21,525 nt of DNA from Dehalococcoidia bacterium (GCA_041653995.1 JBAZEK010000010.1:1-21525), one strand, 5' to 3'. Shown: positions 1 through 6,193, numbered from the stretch's first letter. Program-made: numbers and translations. The notes: generated by a model from the letters alone, not told the origin.

Positions 1-144
1 GTCGGCGCAGTCGGTGCAGTCGGCGCAGTCGGTGCAGCGGGTGCAGTCGGTGCAGTCGGCGCAGCGGGTGCAGTCGGCGCAGCGGGTGCAGCCGGTGCAG
101 CGGGTGCAGTCCCAGCAGCCGGTGCAGCGGGTGCAGTCGGTGCA
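1..144 (-). repeat. 9-bp tandem repeat array A (coding, Cys-Thr-x)
   Basis: Sixteen consecutive 9-bp units in phase with the coding frame of copy A. On the minus strand each unit is TGC followed by two variable codons, usually ACC or GCC and then GAC, CGC or GGC. The TGC codon never varies in the visible part. The array continues beyond the window. Confidence 0.9.
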
Positions 145-207
145 GTCGAATACGGGCAGTTGCTCCCTTTCGACGGATGTTAATGCTAATATTTCTTCTG
201 GTGTCAT
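1..207 (-). CDS. Cys-Thr-x tripeptide repeat protein, copy A (partial, runs off left edge)
   Basis: The ATG at 207-205 overlaps the stop of the preceding paralog in an ATGA junction (204-207), so it should be translationally coupled. The frame stays open to base 1, giving 69 visible residues. Residues 1-21 form a leader (MTPEEILALTSV, then EREQLPVFD). From residue 22 there is a perfect tripeptide array with Cys in every third position: 16 triplets of the form C-T-D, C-T-R, C-A-D, C-T-G and one C-W-D. The leader matches copy B at MTP and at EREQLPVFDCT but carries eight extra codons between them. The C-terminus is outside the window. There is no signal peptide, so the product should be cytoplasmic. 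I do not recognise the family and assign no function. The gene is missed by simple ORF calling because it has no stop inside the window. Confidence 0.75.
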   Translation of the reverse strand, partial: MTPEEILALTSVEREQLPVFDCTDCTRCTGCWDCTRCTGCTRCADCTRCADCTDCTRCTDCADCTDCAD

Positions 208-770
208 GTTTTAGGCTCCAATTGCTGCCACTGCTGTGCGGTCAGCTGCACGCCAAATGCCACATATCGCAGCCCGCGACCGTTTTTGATTCCGGTGCAG
301 TCGGCGCAGTCGTTGCAGCGGGTGCAGCCGGTGCAGCGGGTGCAGCGGGTGCAGCCGGTGCAGTCGGCGCAGCCGGTGCAGTCGGCGCAGTCGTTGCAGC
401 GGGTGCAGTCGGTGCAGCGGGCGCAGTCGGTGCAGCCGGTGCAGCGGGTGCAGTCGGTGCAGCGGGCGCAGTCCCAGCAGCGGGTGCAGTCCCAGCAGCG
501 GGTGCAGTCCCAGCAGTCGGTGCAGCGGGTGCAGCCGGTGCAGTCGGCGCAGTCGTTGCAGCGGGTGCAGTCGGTGCAGCGGGTGCAGTCGGTGCAGCCT
601 GTGCAGTCGGTGCAGGCGCTGCAGACTGAGCAGCGGGTGCAGTCGGTGCAGCGGGTGCAGTCGGTGCAGTCGGTGCAGTCGGCGCAGCGGGTGCAGTCGG
701 TGCAGTCGGTGCAGTGGGTGCAGCAGGTGCAGTCGAATACGGGCAGTTGCTCCCTTTCGGCTGGTGTCAT
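204..770 (-). CDS. Cys-Thr-x tripeptide repeat protein, copy B (188 aa, complete)
   Basis: The ATG at 770-768 overlaps the stop of the upstream 150-aa gene as ATGA (767-770), and its own stop overlaps the start of copy A in the same way. Residues 1-13 are a short leader (MTPAEREQLPVFD). Residues 14-160 are 49 uninterrupted Cys-x-x triplets. Position 2 is Thr 34 times, otherwise Ala (7), Trp (3), Asn (3) or Ser (2). Position 3 is Asp 23 times, Arg 15, Gly 7 and other residues 4. Residues 161-188 are a non-repeat tail (IKNGRGLRYVAFG, ending QQLEPKT). Cys makes up more than a quarter of the protein. No signal peptide is visible, so a reducing cytoplasm is expected; free thiols, metal or Fe-S binding are then more likely than disulfides (inference). 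A three-residue period would suit a polyproline-II-like helix or a solenoid with a cysteine face. I recognise no family; function unknown. Confidence 0.8.
   Translation of the reverse strand: MTPAEREQLPVFDCTCCTHCTDCTDCTRCADCTDCTDCTRCTDCTRCSVCSACTDCTGCTDCTRCTDCTRCNDCADCTGCTRCTDCWDCTRCWDCTRCWDCARCTDCTRCTGCTDCARCTDCTRCNDCADCTGCADCTGCTRCTRCTGCTRCNDCADCTGIKNGRGLRYVAFGVQLTAQQWQQLEPKT
291..731 (-). repeat. 9-bp tandem repeat array B (49 units, coding)
   Basis: Forty-nine 9-bp units in phase with the copy B frame, with no indel that breaks the frame. Higher-order structure is present. A four-triplet block Arg, Asn-Asp, Ala-Asp, Thr-Gly (C-T-R, C-N-D, C-A-D, C-T-G) occurs three times, at units 19-22, 37-40 and 46-49. 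An 18-bp block alternating C-W-D and C-T-R occurs at units 25-29. This indicates expansion by duplication of multi-unit segments as well as of single units. Confidence 0.9.
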
Positions 771-1219
771 GGTTTGGGCTCTTTGGCGAATGCAAACGCG
801 GGCAGTTGTTTTAATTGCGCGCCTGGCACTTCAATTGCTGCTACCAGGGCATCTTTGATTAATTTGGTATCCGGCACTAAGACAAATCGAGGTAGTGTCT
901 GCGGGTCGTCTAGTTGCACGAATGTTAGCCATTTTACGCTGCAGCCAGGCACTAGAGCCACAGCCTCTGCAGGGGAATCTGGATTGCCTGCGATGGCAGC
1001 TGCTCTCTCGCGCGCTAGGGTGAGATACTGCTCTTGGGCGGACGCAGATAGGGATTCGTCCGCGGTTTTGTTGGCGGTCAGCTGGGCACGTAGCGCGCCG
1101 GTCGCTGAGGCCATGGCGGATTTGTACGGGGCCTCGAGGGTCTCGATTTGTGCGGCGATTGCCTTGGCCTCGAGGCGCACGGTGCGCAGGGCGGTTAGCG
1201 TGGCTTGCAGTTGTGTCAT
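767..1219 (-). CDS. Gp157/DUF1351-like phage protein (150 aa)
   Basis: I chose the ATG at 1219 because it overlaps the stop of the upstream gene as ATGA (1216-1219). The open frame extends further upstream but would overlap that gene heavily. The N-terminal half is helical and rich in Ala, Glu, Lys and Arg (residues 1-75), compatible with a coiled coil. The C-terminal part has the pattern VKWLTFVQLDD, then LPRFVLVPDTKLIKDALV and VPGAQL. This resembles the C-terminal module common in phage recombination-accessory proteins, where a Trp/Phe strand is followed by LPRxYLxxDxKxI and an IPGV motif. Those proteins usually sit near replication and recombination genes, as here. The assignment rests on motif resemblance only. 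Its stop overlaps the start of the Cys-repeat protein, so the two are probably co-translated. Confidence 0.55.
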   Translation of the reverse strand: MTQLQATLTALRTVRLEAKAIAAQIETLEAPYKSAMASATGALRAQLTANKTADESLSASAQEQYLTLARERAAAIAGNPDSPAEAVALVPGCSVKWLTFVQLDDPQTLPRFVLVPDTKLIKDALVAAIEVPGAQLKQLPAFAFAKEPKP

Positions 1220-1488
1220 CCGTGCACCGGACCGCACGCACACTGGCAGCTGCGTAGGGTCTCGGTATATTCGTCCGGCAACACAGCTCCGCGCCGGGGC
1301 GGATCTGCTACCAGCACTTGGCACAGCTGGGCCAGGGCGTCGCGGGTGGTTTTTCCCTTGACTTGCAGCGTGCCGTACGTGACGTACACGCAGCACCCAC
1401 TGCGGGTAATCGCAATAGGCGTGCAGCGGACTGTGTCCAGGGTGTCGAGTATATTACTGGCTTGTTGGTCGATGCAATTGGTCGGCAT
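1216..1488 (-). CDS. hypothetical small cysteine-rich phage protein (90 aa)
   Basis: The ATG at 1488-1486 is preceded by a TAGGA ribosome-binding site 7 nt upstream, which lies inside the end of the 32-aa gene. Predicted strands (TPIAITR, CCVYVTYGTLQVKG) are followed by a helix (TRDALAQLCQVL), a small alpha/beta layout. Cysteines occur as a CC pair and as a C-terminal CQCAC group. The gene sits four bases after the membrane microprotein and overlaps the next gene by ATGA, so it belongs to the same transcription unit. I do not recognise a family. Confidence 0.6.
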   Translation of the reverse strand: MPTNCIDQQASNILDTLDTVRCTPIAITRSGCCVYVTYGTLQVKGKTTRDALAQLCQVLVADPPRRGAVLPDEYTETLRSCQCACGPVHG

Positions 1489-1491
1489 TGA

Positions 1492-1590
1492 TCATCCTAG
1501 GTGTTGGATTGCAAAAATCAAGTACAGCATAATTGCACCGGATAGGTATGTGAGCGTGATTTGCGCGAGTTTGTTTGCTATGGGGGCCAT
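1492..1590 (-). CDS. 32-aa single-pass membrane microprotein
   Basis: This short frame begins at ATG 1590-1588 and ends with TGA at 1494-1492. A full AAGGAG ribosome-binding site (1601-1606) lies 10 nt upstream, one of the best in the window. The product starts MAPIANKLAQ and continues with a hydrophobic segment at residues 11-28 (ITLTYLSGAIMLYLIFAI), long enough to span a membrane, then a short polar end. It fills the gap between the lipoprotein metalloprotease and the 90-aa gene. Small membrane proteins next to exported phage proteins can be holins, holin antagonists or envelope modulators, but nothing in the sequence decides between them. Confidence 0.6.
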   Translation of the reverse strand: MAPIANKLAQITLTYLSGAIMLYLIFAIQHLG

Positions 1591-1607
1591 GTTGTTGTTG
1601 CTCCTTG

Positions 1608-2156
1608 CTATTGCAGCCACGGGCATGCGGCCGCTGAAATATCGTTGCCGGTCAGTCCATGTGGACCAATAGCGTCGTTCGGGTACATCACATCATTGGG
1701 GTCCGCTGAGTGGTCGGCGCCGAATAGGTGCCCTAGCTCATGCAGCAGGAGTAAATGTAGTCTGGCATCGTGGGCCCCGGGGTAAATGTCAATACGCATA
1801 CCGTCGGACGGCGGGTTAATGTGATCTTGGCAATAAGGGCGATTGTAGACACCGCCCGCAGACACACCTCCTTCTGCTGCTGGAGGTGTGTCGGTCCGGA
1901 GTACGATGCTACTTTTTGCCGTGGGGAGATTGCCGACAGTCGCGCACAAGCGTCCCTCGCTTGCCGCGCACCAATCGTCAGCGGCTGCTTGCAGCACTGC
2001 TGTGTCGGCCGCTGAAAAGCCGACAACATTGAACTGGTACATGTCGGCGGCCATGCGCATAGGATCGGGACCCGTGCCTGATTGTGATGGCATGCAGCCT
2101 GCGATTAGGATGACGCATGCTATCAGGAGGGCAGCTGATTTTACGGCGCGGGTCAT
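1608..2156 (-). CDS. lipoprotein metalloprotease of the metzincin/matrixin type (182 aa)
   Basis: I chose the ATG at 2156 because it gives a proper lipoprotein signal peptide: Arg and Lys in the first six residues, a hydrophobic core and the lipobox LIAGC with Cys21 as the lipidation site. The longer TTG frame would bury the signal. The zinc motif HELGHLFGADHS is at residues 139-150, with His139, Glu140, His143 and His149 as ligands and catalytic base. It is followed by a Met-turn (DVMYP, Met157). This HExxHxxGxxH plus Met-turn arrangement defines metzincins, and the trailing Ser and MYP fit matrixins. Asp is absent after the lipidated Cys, so in a Gram-negative host outer-membrane sorting is plausible (inference). 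A candidate sigma70 promoter lies just upstream. The likely role is cleavage of envelope proteins during infection or lysis, or change of a lysogenic host's surface; the substrate is unknown. Confidence 0.88.
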   Translation of the reverse strand: MTRAVKSAALLIACVILIAGCMPSQSGTGPDPMRMAADMYQFNVVGFSAADTAVLQAAADDWCAASEGRLCATVGNLPTAKSSIVLRTDTPPAAEGGVSAGGVYNRPYCQDHINPPSDGMRIDIYPGAHDARLHLLLLHELGHLFGADHSADPNDVMYPNDAIGPHGLTGNDISAAACPWLQ

Positions 2157-2174
2157 TGTGTTGCCTACTACTAA

Positions 2175-2203
2175 TTTATACGGCACGGCGCGGAAACAGA
2201 CAA
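2175..2203 (-). promoter_or_regulatory. candidate sigma70 promoter for the lipoprotein unit
   Basis: On the minus strand a -35 box TTGTCT (2203-2198, four of six matches to consensus) is followed by a 17-nt spacer and a -10 box TATAAA (2180-2175, five of six). Transcription would start near 2168, leaving a leader of about 12 nt before the ATG at 2156. The 76-nt gap between the resolvase stop and this ATG is one of few real intergenic spaces, which supports a promoter here. Confidence 0.55.
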
Positions 2204-2232
2204 GCGAAATCGCCTGTTGCAAGTTGTTTTCG

Positions 2233-2733
2233 TCAAGGGGGAATCGCCCAGGGACGCGGCTCGAGGTAATCCGCCCAACCTATCGCAATCGCGTCGTAAA
2301 TATCGAGCAGCCGCTTGGGCGTGAGCCGCAGCAGCCTCACTAGTCCGGTTTCGGCCGGTGTTAGCGACCGCTCCACGCGGGCGGTTACCACATTTTTTTC
2401 AGTTCTTTCGGGCACGCGCAGCGTTTGCCGCCAGTCGTGCGGCAGCTGCGCGTGCGGCGTACCGCCGGTCAGCATGCACATCACAGCCAGCTGCCAGCCT
2501 GCGCGGGGAGCTAGTGTCAGGATTGCATTGCGCTTTTGCAGCGAGTACAGCCACTGCAGCTCGGTCACGCATCTGTCTGCGGCAGGCGCGGGGGAAGGCA
2601 TAGCGGGCCACATGCCGAGCACTACAGGTAGCGGTGGTAGTGCGCGGTGCATGTATTTGCGCTGCACGCACGTGGTGCAGTCGAGCAGGGCATAGCCGGG
2701 CTTGCCGCCAGGGTCATTGGCTAGGATGCGCAT
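2233..2733 (-). CDS. RuvC-like Holliday junction resolvase (166 aa)
   Basis: The protein starts MRILANDPGGKPGYALLD, matching the first RuvC RNase H-fold strand (usual form GIDPGxxxGWA) with Asp7 as the first metal ligand. Glu58 (VTELQW) is a candidate second acidic residue. The C-terminal DIYDAIAIGWADYL supplies the final acidic pair, Asp144 and Asp147, in the usual D-xx-DA-xx-G setting. The length fits the family. I chose ATG 2733, overlapping the upstream gene by 13 nt, because it places the catalytic strand at the N-terminus; the longer GTG frame only adds unrelated residues. It probably resolves branched replication or recombination intermediates before packaging, working with the nearby polymerase and nuclease. 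Confidence 0.7.
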   Translation of the reverse strand: MRILANDPGGKPGYALLDCTTCVQRKYMHRALPPLPVVLGMWPAMPSPAPAADRCVTELQWLYSLQKRNAILTLAPRAGWQLAVMCMLTGGTPHAQLPHDWRQTLRVPERTEKNVVTARVERSLTPAETGLVRLLRLTPKRLLDIYDAIAIGWADYLEPRPWAIPP

Positions 2734-2930
2734 TGGACCCACGCAAACCCCCGGGGGGAACCCCACAGCGCCACTACGTCCACTCCCCACGGGCACCGGC
2801 GCGTGGACGTGCCGAGCAGCACCAGTCCGAGATCTGCGGGGCGGTAGCAGCGCTCCGCAGCAACCAGATCGAATTCGCTTATAATCACCATGTACTGGAT
2901 TTGGTCGGTTGGGGTGGGGTCAGTAGCCAT
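2721..2930 (-). CDS. hypothetical small phage protein (69 aa)
   Basis: The ATG at 2930 overlaps the end of the polymerase gene by 11 nt, and its stop overlaps the start of the resolvase by 13 nt. This placement supports a real, coupled gene. The product has alternating hydrophobic segments (QYMVIISEFDLV, DLGLVLLG, VDVVALWG) and could be a small alpha/beta protein. No motif is recognised. Position suggests a replication accessory role, but that is only context. Confidence 0.5.
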   Translation of the reverse strand: MATDPTPTDQIQYMVIISEFDLVAAERCYRPADLGLVLLGTSTRRCPWGVDVVALWGSPRGFAWVQCAS

Positions 2931-4998
2931 ATGCCTCCACGTCAGACAGATATTCCCCGTTTATACCGCACGCGCATACTTTTCCCGGCGTATCGTGCGG
3001 CGCTTTGCAGCGCGCACACAACAGCGGCCAAACGCGCAACTTGTCGTTTAACACAATGCGCCTGGCGCTCTTGCTCCAATAGGACATAGCTTCGGCCTTG
3101 CTGCTCAGGATAACGTCCGGCATCACCCGTCGGGGGATTGCGTGCATCAATGTCTCGAGACGTTTTGCGGACGCGTCTACGATATCTAGAGGCACCTCGA
3201 AAATGAATTCATCATGCACGTAATTAACCATTGCACAGCGCGCCAGCGGCGAATCCAAACACAATAACCGTTCTTTGAACATTTCCCAACCCACTACACC
3301 TTCGATGACCGCGCCGAGAGATTGAAAACTGTTGTTGCACGCGCTGCAGAACGTTACGTTGCGGCGGATGATAGACGTACCAGGAATCGGCACAGTAAAG
3401 CGCCCGTCTGTCTGTTCGCAATGTCCCACCCAATCGTGCATTTTGGCGCCCACGGGCACAGCGTCGGCCCATGCTTGGCGGTAGGTCTTAGCTTGCTGCT
3501 CAGTCCAGTCGAGACCCTGCAGTTGTTTGGCGCTGATCTTGAGGCGGCGCCATCCAGCACCGCCTGGCGCTCCAAAATCGATTGGCTTGGCTGCGTCTCG
3601 AGCGAGCGAAAATCCGGGGTGCTTTCGCTCCTTGAGCTCGACTCCCTCTGCATACGTGCATCCGAAAATACGGCTGGCCACGAGTGTGTGCAGATCTTTG
3701 CCGGCGTTGACGAAATCCGCGAACGATCGGTCCCTGAGATACCAAATGCCGAACTGCGCCAGCGTTGCATTTTCGAGCCCACCGTGGTCCACGGAAACAA
3801 AACAGTGTCCACGCCGCGGTACGAAACACTCCCGGATGCCGTTGTCCGTGCCGAGATTTTGGACCTGCGGGTTGCTGCTGGTCGTGCGCGTTGAGTCGGC
3901 CACGCCCCAATGCGTGCTGATTGGTGCGGTTGCTCCGGCGGCGTAGTGCGGCAGGGTGCTCTCGAGAGACGACCACGATCCGTATTCCGCGAATGCCACG
4001 AGCCTTTCGTCGCCACTTTCCTCGAGCACGGATCGTGTTGTCTTGATTGACGGGTGCCAGTGTTTTTTGCGGGGGGACGCATCCTTTGCTTGGCGTGGTT
4101 TGGTCGTCAGTATTGACGGCGGCACGAGCGGTACAGCGGCAGCAACACGCTCTTTGAGCGGTCGCCCTGGCAACGGTAACGGTCTGGGTGCGAGGTACGC
4201 AGCGGCCACAAGAGCCTGTTGCCGGATTTTGTTTCCGGTTCCGCAGGCGCGCACCAGGCTGGGGTCCGGCGTGTTATCGGGCTCGTCCTCCAGCAGCGCC
4301 GGCACTTGCGCTTGCGCGCGCAATGTGCCTATGTGCTTTTCGACAGCCCGCTGCAAGTCGGCTAACTTGGCGCCGTCCGTGCGCAGCCCCCAGCACCGGC
4401 AGGCTTCGAGCCACACTCTTTTTCTGGTGAGCGCGCAGACATCGCTCCAAGCAATGCCGCCCTCGCGTGTGAGCCATTTGTGCTGGCGTCCGTACAGTTT
4501 GCGCACCGCGGTCGCGTCGTCTCGCGCGTAGGCAATTTGCGCGGAGGTGTAGTCCTCTAAAGGACGGTCCAGCAATGCGCCGTAGTTCAGGCGCACCTCC
4601 GGATCTTTCGGCAGTTCGCCTAGTCCGTGGTACGCGTGCAGCACGTCCAGACTTAGGTCCGTCCACTTCGCCAGGCCGCCAATGATCGCCAGACGCTGGA
4701 TCACCCAGGTATCACCAATCAGGTCGGATTCGAGCGCCCCCACTACAGCACGCGAGCACCCCCACCACGCAAGCGCGCAGCAGAGGTCGTATGGAGCGTT
4801 GTGCCAAATTGTTGGGGCGTGCAGCGCGTGCAGAAACACTTCTCTTGCTTCGGGCGTGGGGATCAACAGCGCGCCGCCCGCAGCAGGTCCGTCCAAGGAC
4901 AAGCACACCGGGCGCGGCGCCATGTAGCCCGGCGCAAAGCGCTCGGTTTCGGTGTCCGCGCCGGTAATTGCTTCTGGGGTGGGGGCTGGTGTTGTCAT
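2920..4998 (-). CDS. family A DNA polymerase with 3'-5' exonuclease domain (692 aa)
   Basis: The start is ATG 4998; the TTG two codons earlier is less likely. The proofreading domain shows Exo I (DTET, Asp15 and Glu17), Exo II (HNAPYD, Asn67 and Asp71) and Exo III (YARDD, Tyr157 and Asp161). The polymerase domain shows the template-binding R-x5-PxxQN block (371-381), motif A with catalytic Asp404 (VSVDHGGLEN), motif B (Arg467, Lys471, Phe475) and motif C with His-Asp-Glu at 595-597. At the place of the conserved O-helix Tyr, four residues after Phe475, there is Gly479 within FGAPGG. The C-terminus carries a likely zinc site (Cys661, Cys664, Cys675, Cys677). It is the phage replicative polymerase and sits between the putative ssDNA-binding protein and the resolvase. 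There is no 5'-3' exonuclease domain. Confidence 0.95.
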   Translation of the reverse strand: MTTPAPTPEAITGADTETERFAPGYMAPRPVCLSLDGPAAGGALLIPTPEAREVFLHALHAPTIWHNAPYDLCCALAWWGCSRAVVGALESDLIGDTWVIQRLAIIGGLAKWTDLSLDVLHAYHGLGELPKDPEVRLNYGALLDRPLEDYTSAQIAYARDDATAVRKLYGRQHKWLTREGGIAWSDVCALTRKRVWLEACRCWGLRTDGAKLADLQRAVEKHIGTLRAQAQVPALLEDEPDNTPDPSLVRACGTGNKIRQQALVAAAYLAPRPLPLPGRPLKERVAAAVPLVPPSILTTKPRQAKDASPRKKHWHPSIKTTRSVLEESGDERLVAFAEYGSWSSLESTLPHYAAGATAPISTHWGVADSTRTTSSNPQVQNLGTDNGIRECFVPRRGHCFVSVDHGGLENATLAQFGIWYLRDRSFADFVNAGKDLHTLVASRIFGCTYAEGVELKERKHPGFSLARDAAKPIDFGAPGGAGWRRLKISAKQLQGLDWTEQQAKTYRQAWADAVPVGAKMHDWVGHCEQTDGRFTVPIPGTSIIRRNVTFCSACNNSFQSLGAVIEGVVGWEMFKERLLCLDSPLARCAMVNYVHDEFIFEVPLDIVDASAKRLETLMHAIPRRVMPDVILSSKAEAMSYWSKSARRIVLNDKLRVWPLLCARCKAPHDTPGKVCACGINGEYLSDVEAYGY

Positions 4999-5161
4999 GC
5001 CCAAGTCGCATTGGTGGAGTGTACGCTATTTATTTGGAGTTACGTGGTCCCACGCCCCGGGCTTGCACCGGCGATGTTCTCTGTGGTCGTGGGAAGCGCG
5101 ACTTGCTAACGACAGGCTGTCACATTTGGAGGCCAACGAAGGGAGTCGCGCATTTTCTTTT
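4999..5161. other. longest gene-free gap (163 nt) before the polymerase
   Basis: No convincing gene. It contains two short inverted repeats (CGTGG-TC-CCACG near 5044-5055 and GACAG-CCTGTC near 5110-5121) and an AT-richer patch just before the polymerase start, but no promoter boxes of good quality and no U-tract. The frame 5026-5235 overlaps the preceding gene in another phase and has no supporting signal. Confidence 0.4.
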
Positions 5162-5785
5162 TCAATCAGTAGCCAGCATGCAGACCGGCGCGTAAAATGT
5201 CTTGCCGGTTTCTTTGCTGACACCATCCTCGACATTGATCAGTCGGAGCGGGATGCCGAGCGAGGGGATTTGGATTGACATGCGTATGAGTTCGCTCCTC
5301 GCGCTATCAGCATCAAAACCCTTTTGTCCCGTTTGCCCCATGCAACCAGCAACAAATTCTTTGAATCGGCGCAAGCTGCGGTCGCTGTTTTCTTTGTCTT
5401 TGCCAAACGCATACGGGTTGTAGAACCATGGCAATGCGCGTGTTGTTCCGACTAGGATAGAGGCTGGATTGAACCCTGCGGTAGCGCCGGTGTCTACACG
5501 CACGACATCAAATGTTGCTTCGAATTTCGGTCCGCTTCGCTGTGTTGGCGCGCAGTGCCTCAGCTGGTGTAGGATCACTCTGATATCATACACCTCGTTG
5601 TACGGCAGCCACTTGGGGCCTCTCTGACTTTGATCGGGGATTGCTCCTAGTGATGGCATGACGTTCGGATCGAATGGCGGGGGTGCTATGACTGCTGGCG
5701 CTGGCGCCGGCTGTGCGGCGGCTGGGGCGGCTGCGCCCTGTGCTTGACGGTCTATGATTGCTTGAATGTGTGGGGGTATTGGCAT
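5162..5785 (-). CDS. putative phage ssDNA-binding protein (207 aa)
   Basis: The ATG at 5785 has a good AAGGA ribosome-binding site about 5 nt upstream. Residues 1-45 are Pro/Ala-rich and probably disordered. A beta-rich core follows (VYDIRVILHQLRH, then KFEATFDVVRVDTGA). Next comes a helical block with the pattern YAFGKDKEN, then LRRFKEFVAGCMG, and a C-terminal beta segment (GIPLRLINVEDGVSKETGK, ending YAPVCML). This strand, aromatic, helix, strand order resembles OB-fold ssDNA-binding-like proteins found beside phage polymerases. It lies directly upstream of the polymerase and downstream of the helicase. I infer a role in coating ssDNA; no defining catalytic motif exists to confirm it. Confidence 0.5.
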   Translation of the reverse strand: MPIPPHIQAIIDRQAQGAAAPAAAQPAPAPAVIAPPPFDPNVMPSLGAIPDQSQRGPKWLPYNEVYDIRVILHQLRHCAPTQRSGPKFEATFDVVRVDTGATAGFNPASILVGTTRALPWFYNPYAFGKDKENSDRSLRRFKEFVAGCMGQTGQKGFDADSARSELIRMSIQIPSLGIPLRLINVEDGVSKETGKTFYAPVCMLATD

Positions 5786-5821
5786 ATTGTTCCTTGTGTG
5801 ATCGGAGAGAATGAAGTTAAG

Positions 5822-6193
5822 TTAAATAACTCGTGCTTGGCGCATAACCGAGCGCACGACATTGACGGGTGGATTGTGCTCAGAGTCTTGCCAAAGAATG
5901 TCGTGCCTAATCCACACGGCAGCCCTGGATAATCGATTTACGGCCATCCATACACCGAGAGCGTCGTGCCATTCCCAGCACCACGGCTCTTGCAATTCAA
6001 CGGACGGCTTTTTTGGGCTGTTGGGCGCGATTTTTAGTACTGCTTCGATCGCGTTGGCTCCAGTCCAAAGCATATGTTGTTCTACCACACGATCAGCGGT
6101 ATAAGGAGATTCCTCATACTTTGCGTGCAATCCGGAAAGTATCCGCTCCGCAGCGCGCAGTGTAGCAGTTTCTGGGGCTGTTAAGTACCTCAC
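5822..6193 (-). CDS. hypothetical phage protein (123 aa)
   Basis: The frame is open from ATG 6268, but that start would overlap the 62-aa gene by 79 nt. I prefer GTG 6193, which overlaps that gene's stop as GTGA (6190-6193), the junction type used throughout the window; GTG 6202 is an alternative. The product is Trp-rich in its second half (EPWCWEWHDALGVWMAVNRL, then AVWIRHDILW) and mostly helical. The N-terminal part (APETATLRAAERILSGLHAK) looks like an amphipathic helix. No family is recognised. Confidence 0.55.
   Translation of the reverse strand: MRYLTAPETATLRAAERILSGLHAKYEESPYTADRVVEQHMLWTGANAIEAVLKIAPNSPKKPSVELQEPWCWEWHDALGVWMAVNRLSRAAVWIRHDILWQDSEHNPPVNVVRSVMRQARVI

Noticed and set aside
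177..629. Plus-strand ORF with a hydrophobic, signal-like start followed by Gly-x-y collagen-like repeats
   Set aside because: It lies across the junction of the two Cys-repeat genes on the opposite strand. Its repeat is the antisense reading of the 9-bp array, it ends at an arbitrary array variant, and all other genes are on the minus strand.
1..740. CRISPR or satellite-like array
   Set aside because: Units are 9 bp with no unique spacers and are phased with coding frames that have distinct ends.
211..795. Minus-strand ORF of Leu-His-Arg repeats
   Set aside because: It is the second reading frame of the same array. Its start does not use the ATGA junction, and it lacks the leader shared by the two copies.
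286..858. Plus-strand ORF of Val-Gln-Ser / Ala-Gln-Arg tripeptides, with a similar frame at 14-214
   Set aside because: An open antisense frame is a by-product of the 9-bp period. There is no ribosome-binding site, no coupling, and it runs into the upstream gene.
1220..1396. N-terminal extension of the 150-aa gene
   Set aside because: It would overlap the 90-aa gene almost fully; the internal ATG at 1219 has the ATGA junction.
5040..5100. Possible tRNA-like T-arm in the gap before the polymerase
   Set aside because: No acceptor stem, anticodon arm or CCA could be found around it.
5026..5235. 69-aa minus-strand ORF in the gap before the polymerase
   Set aside because: Half overlaps the preceding gene in another phase, with no ribosome-binding site or motif.
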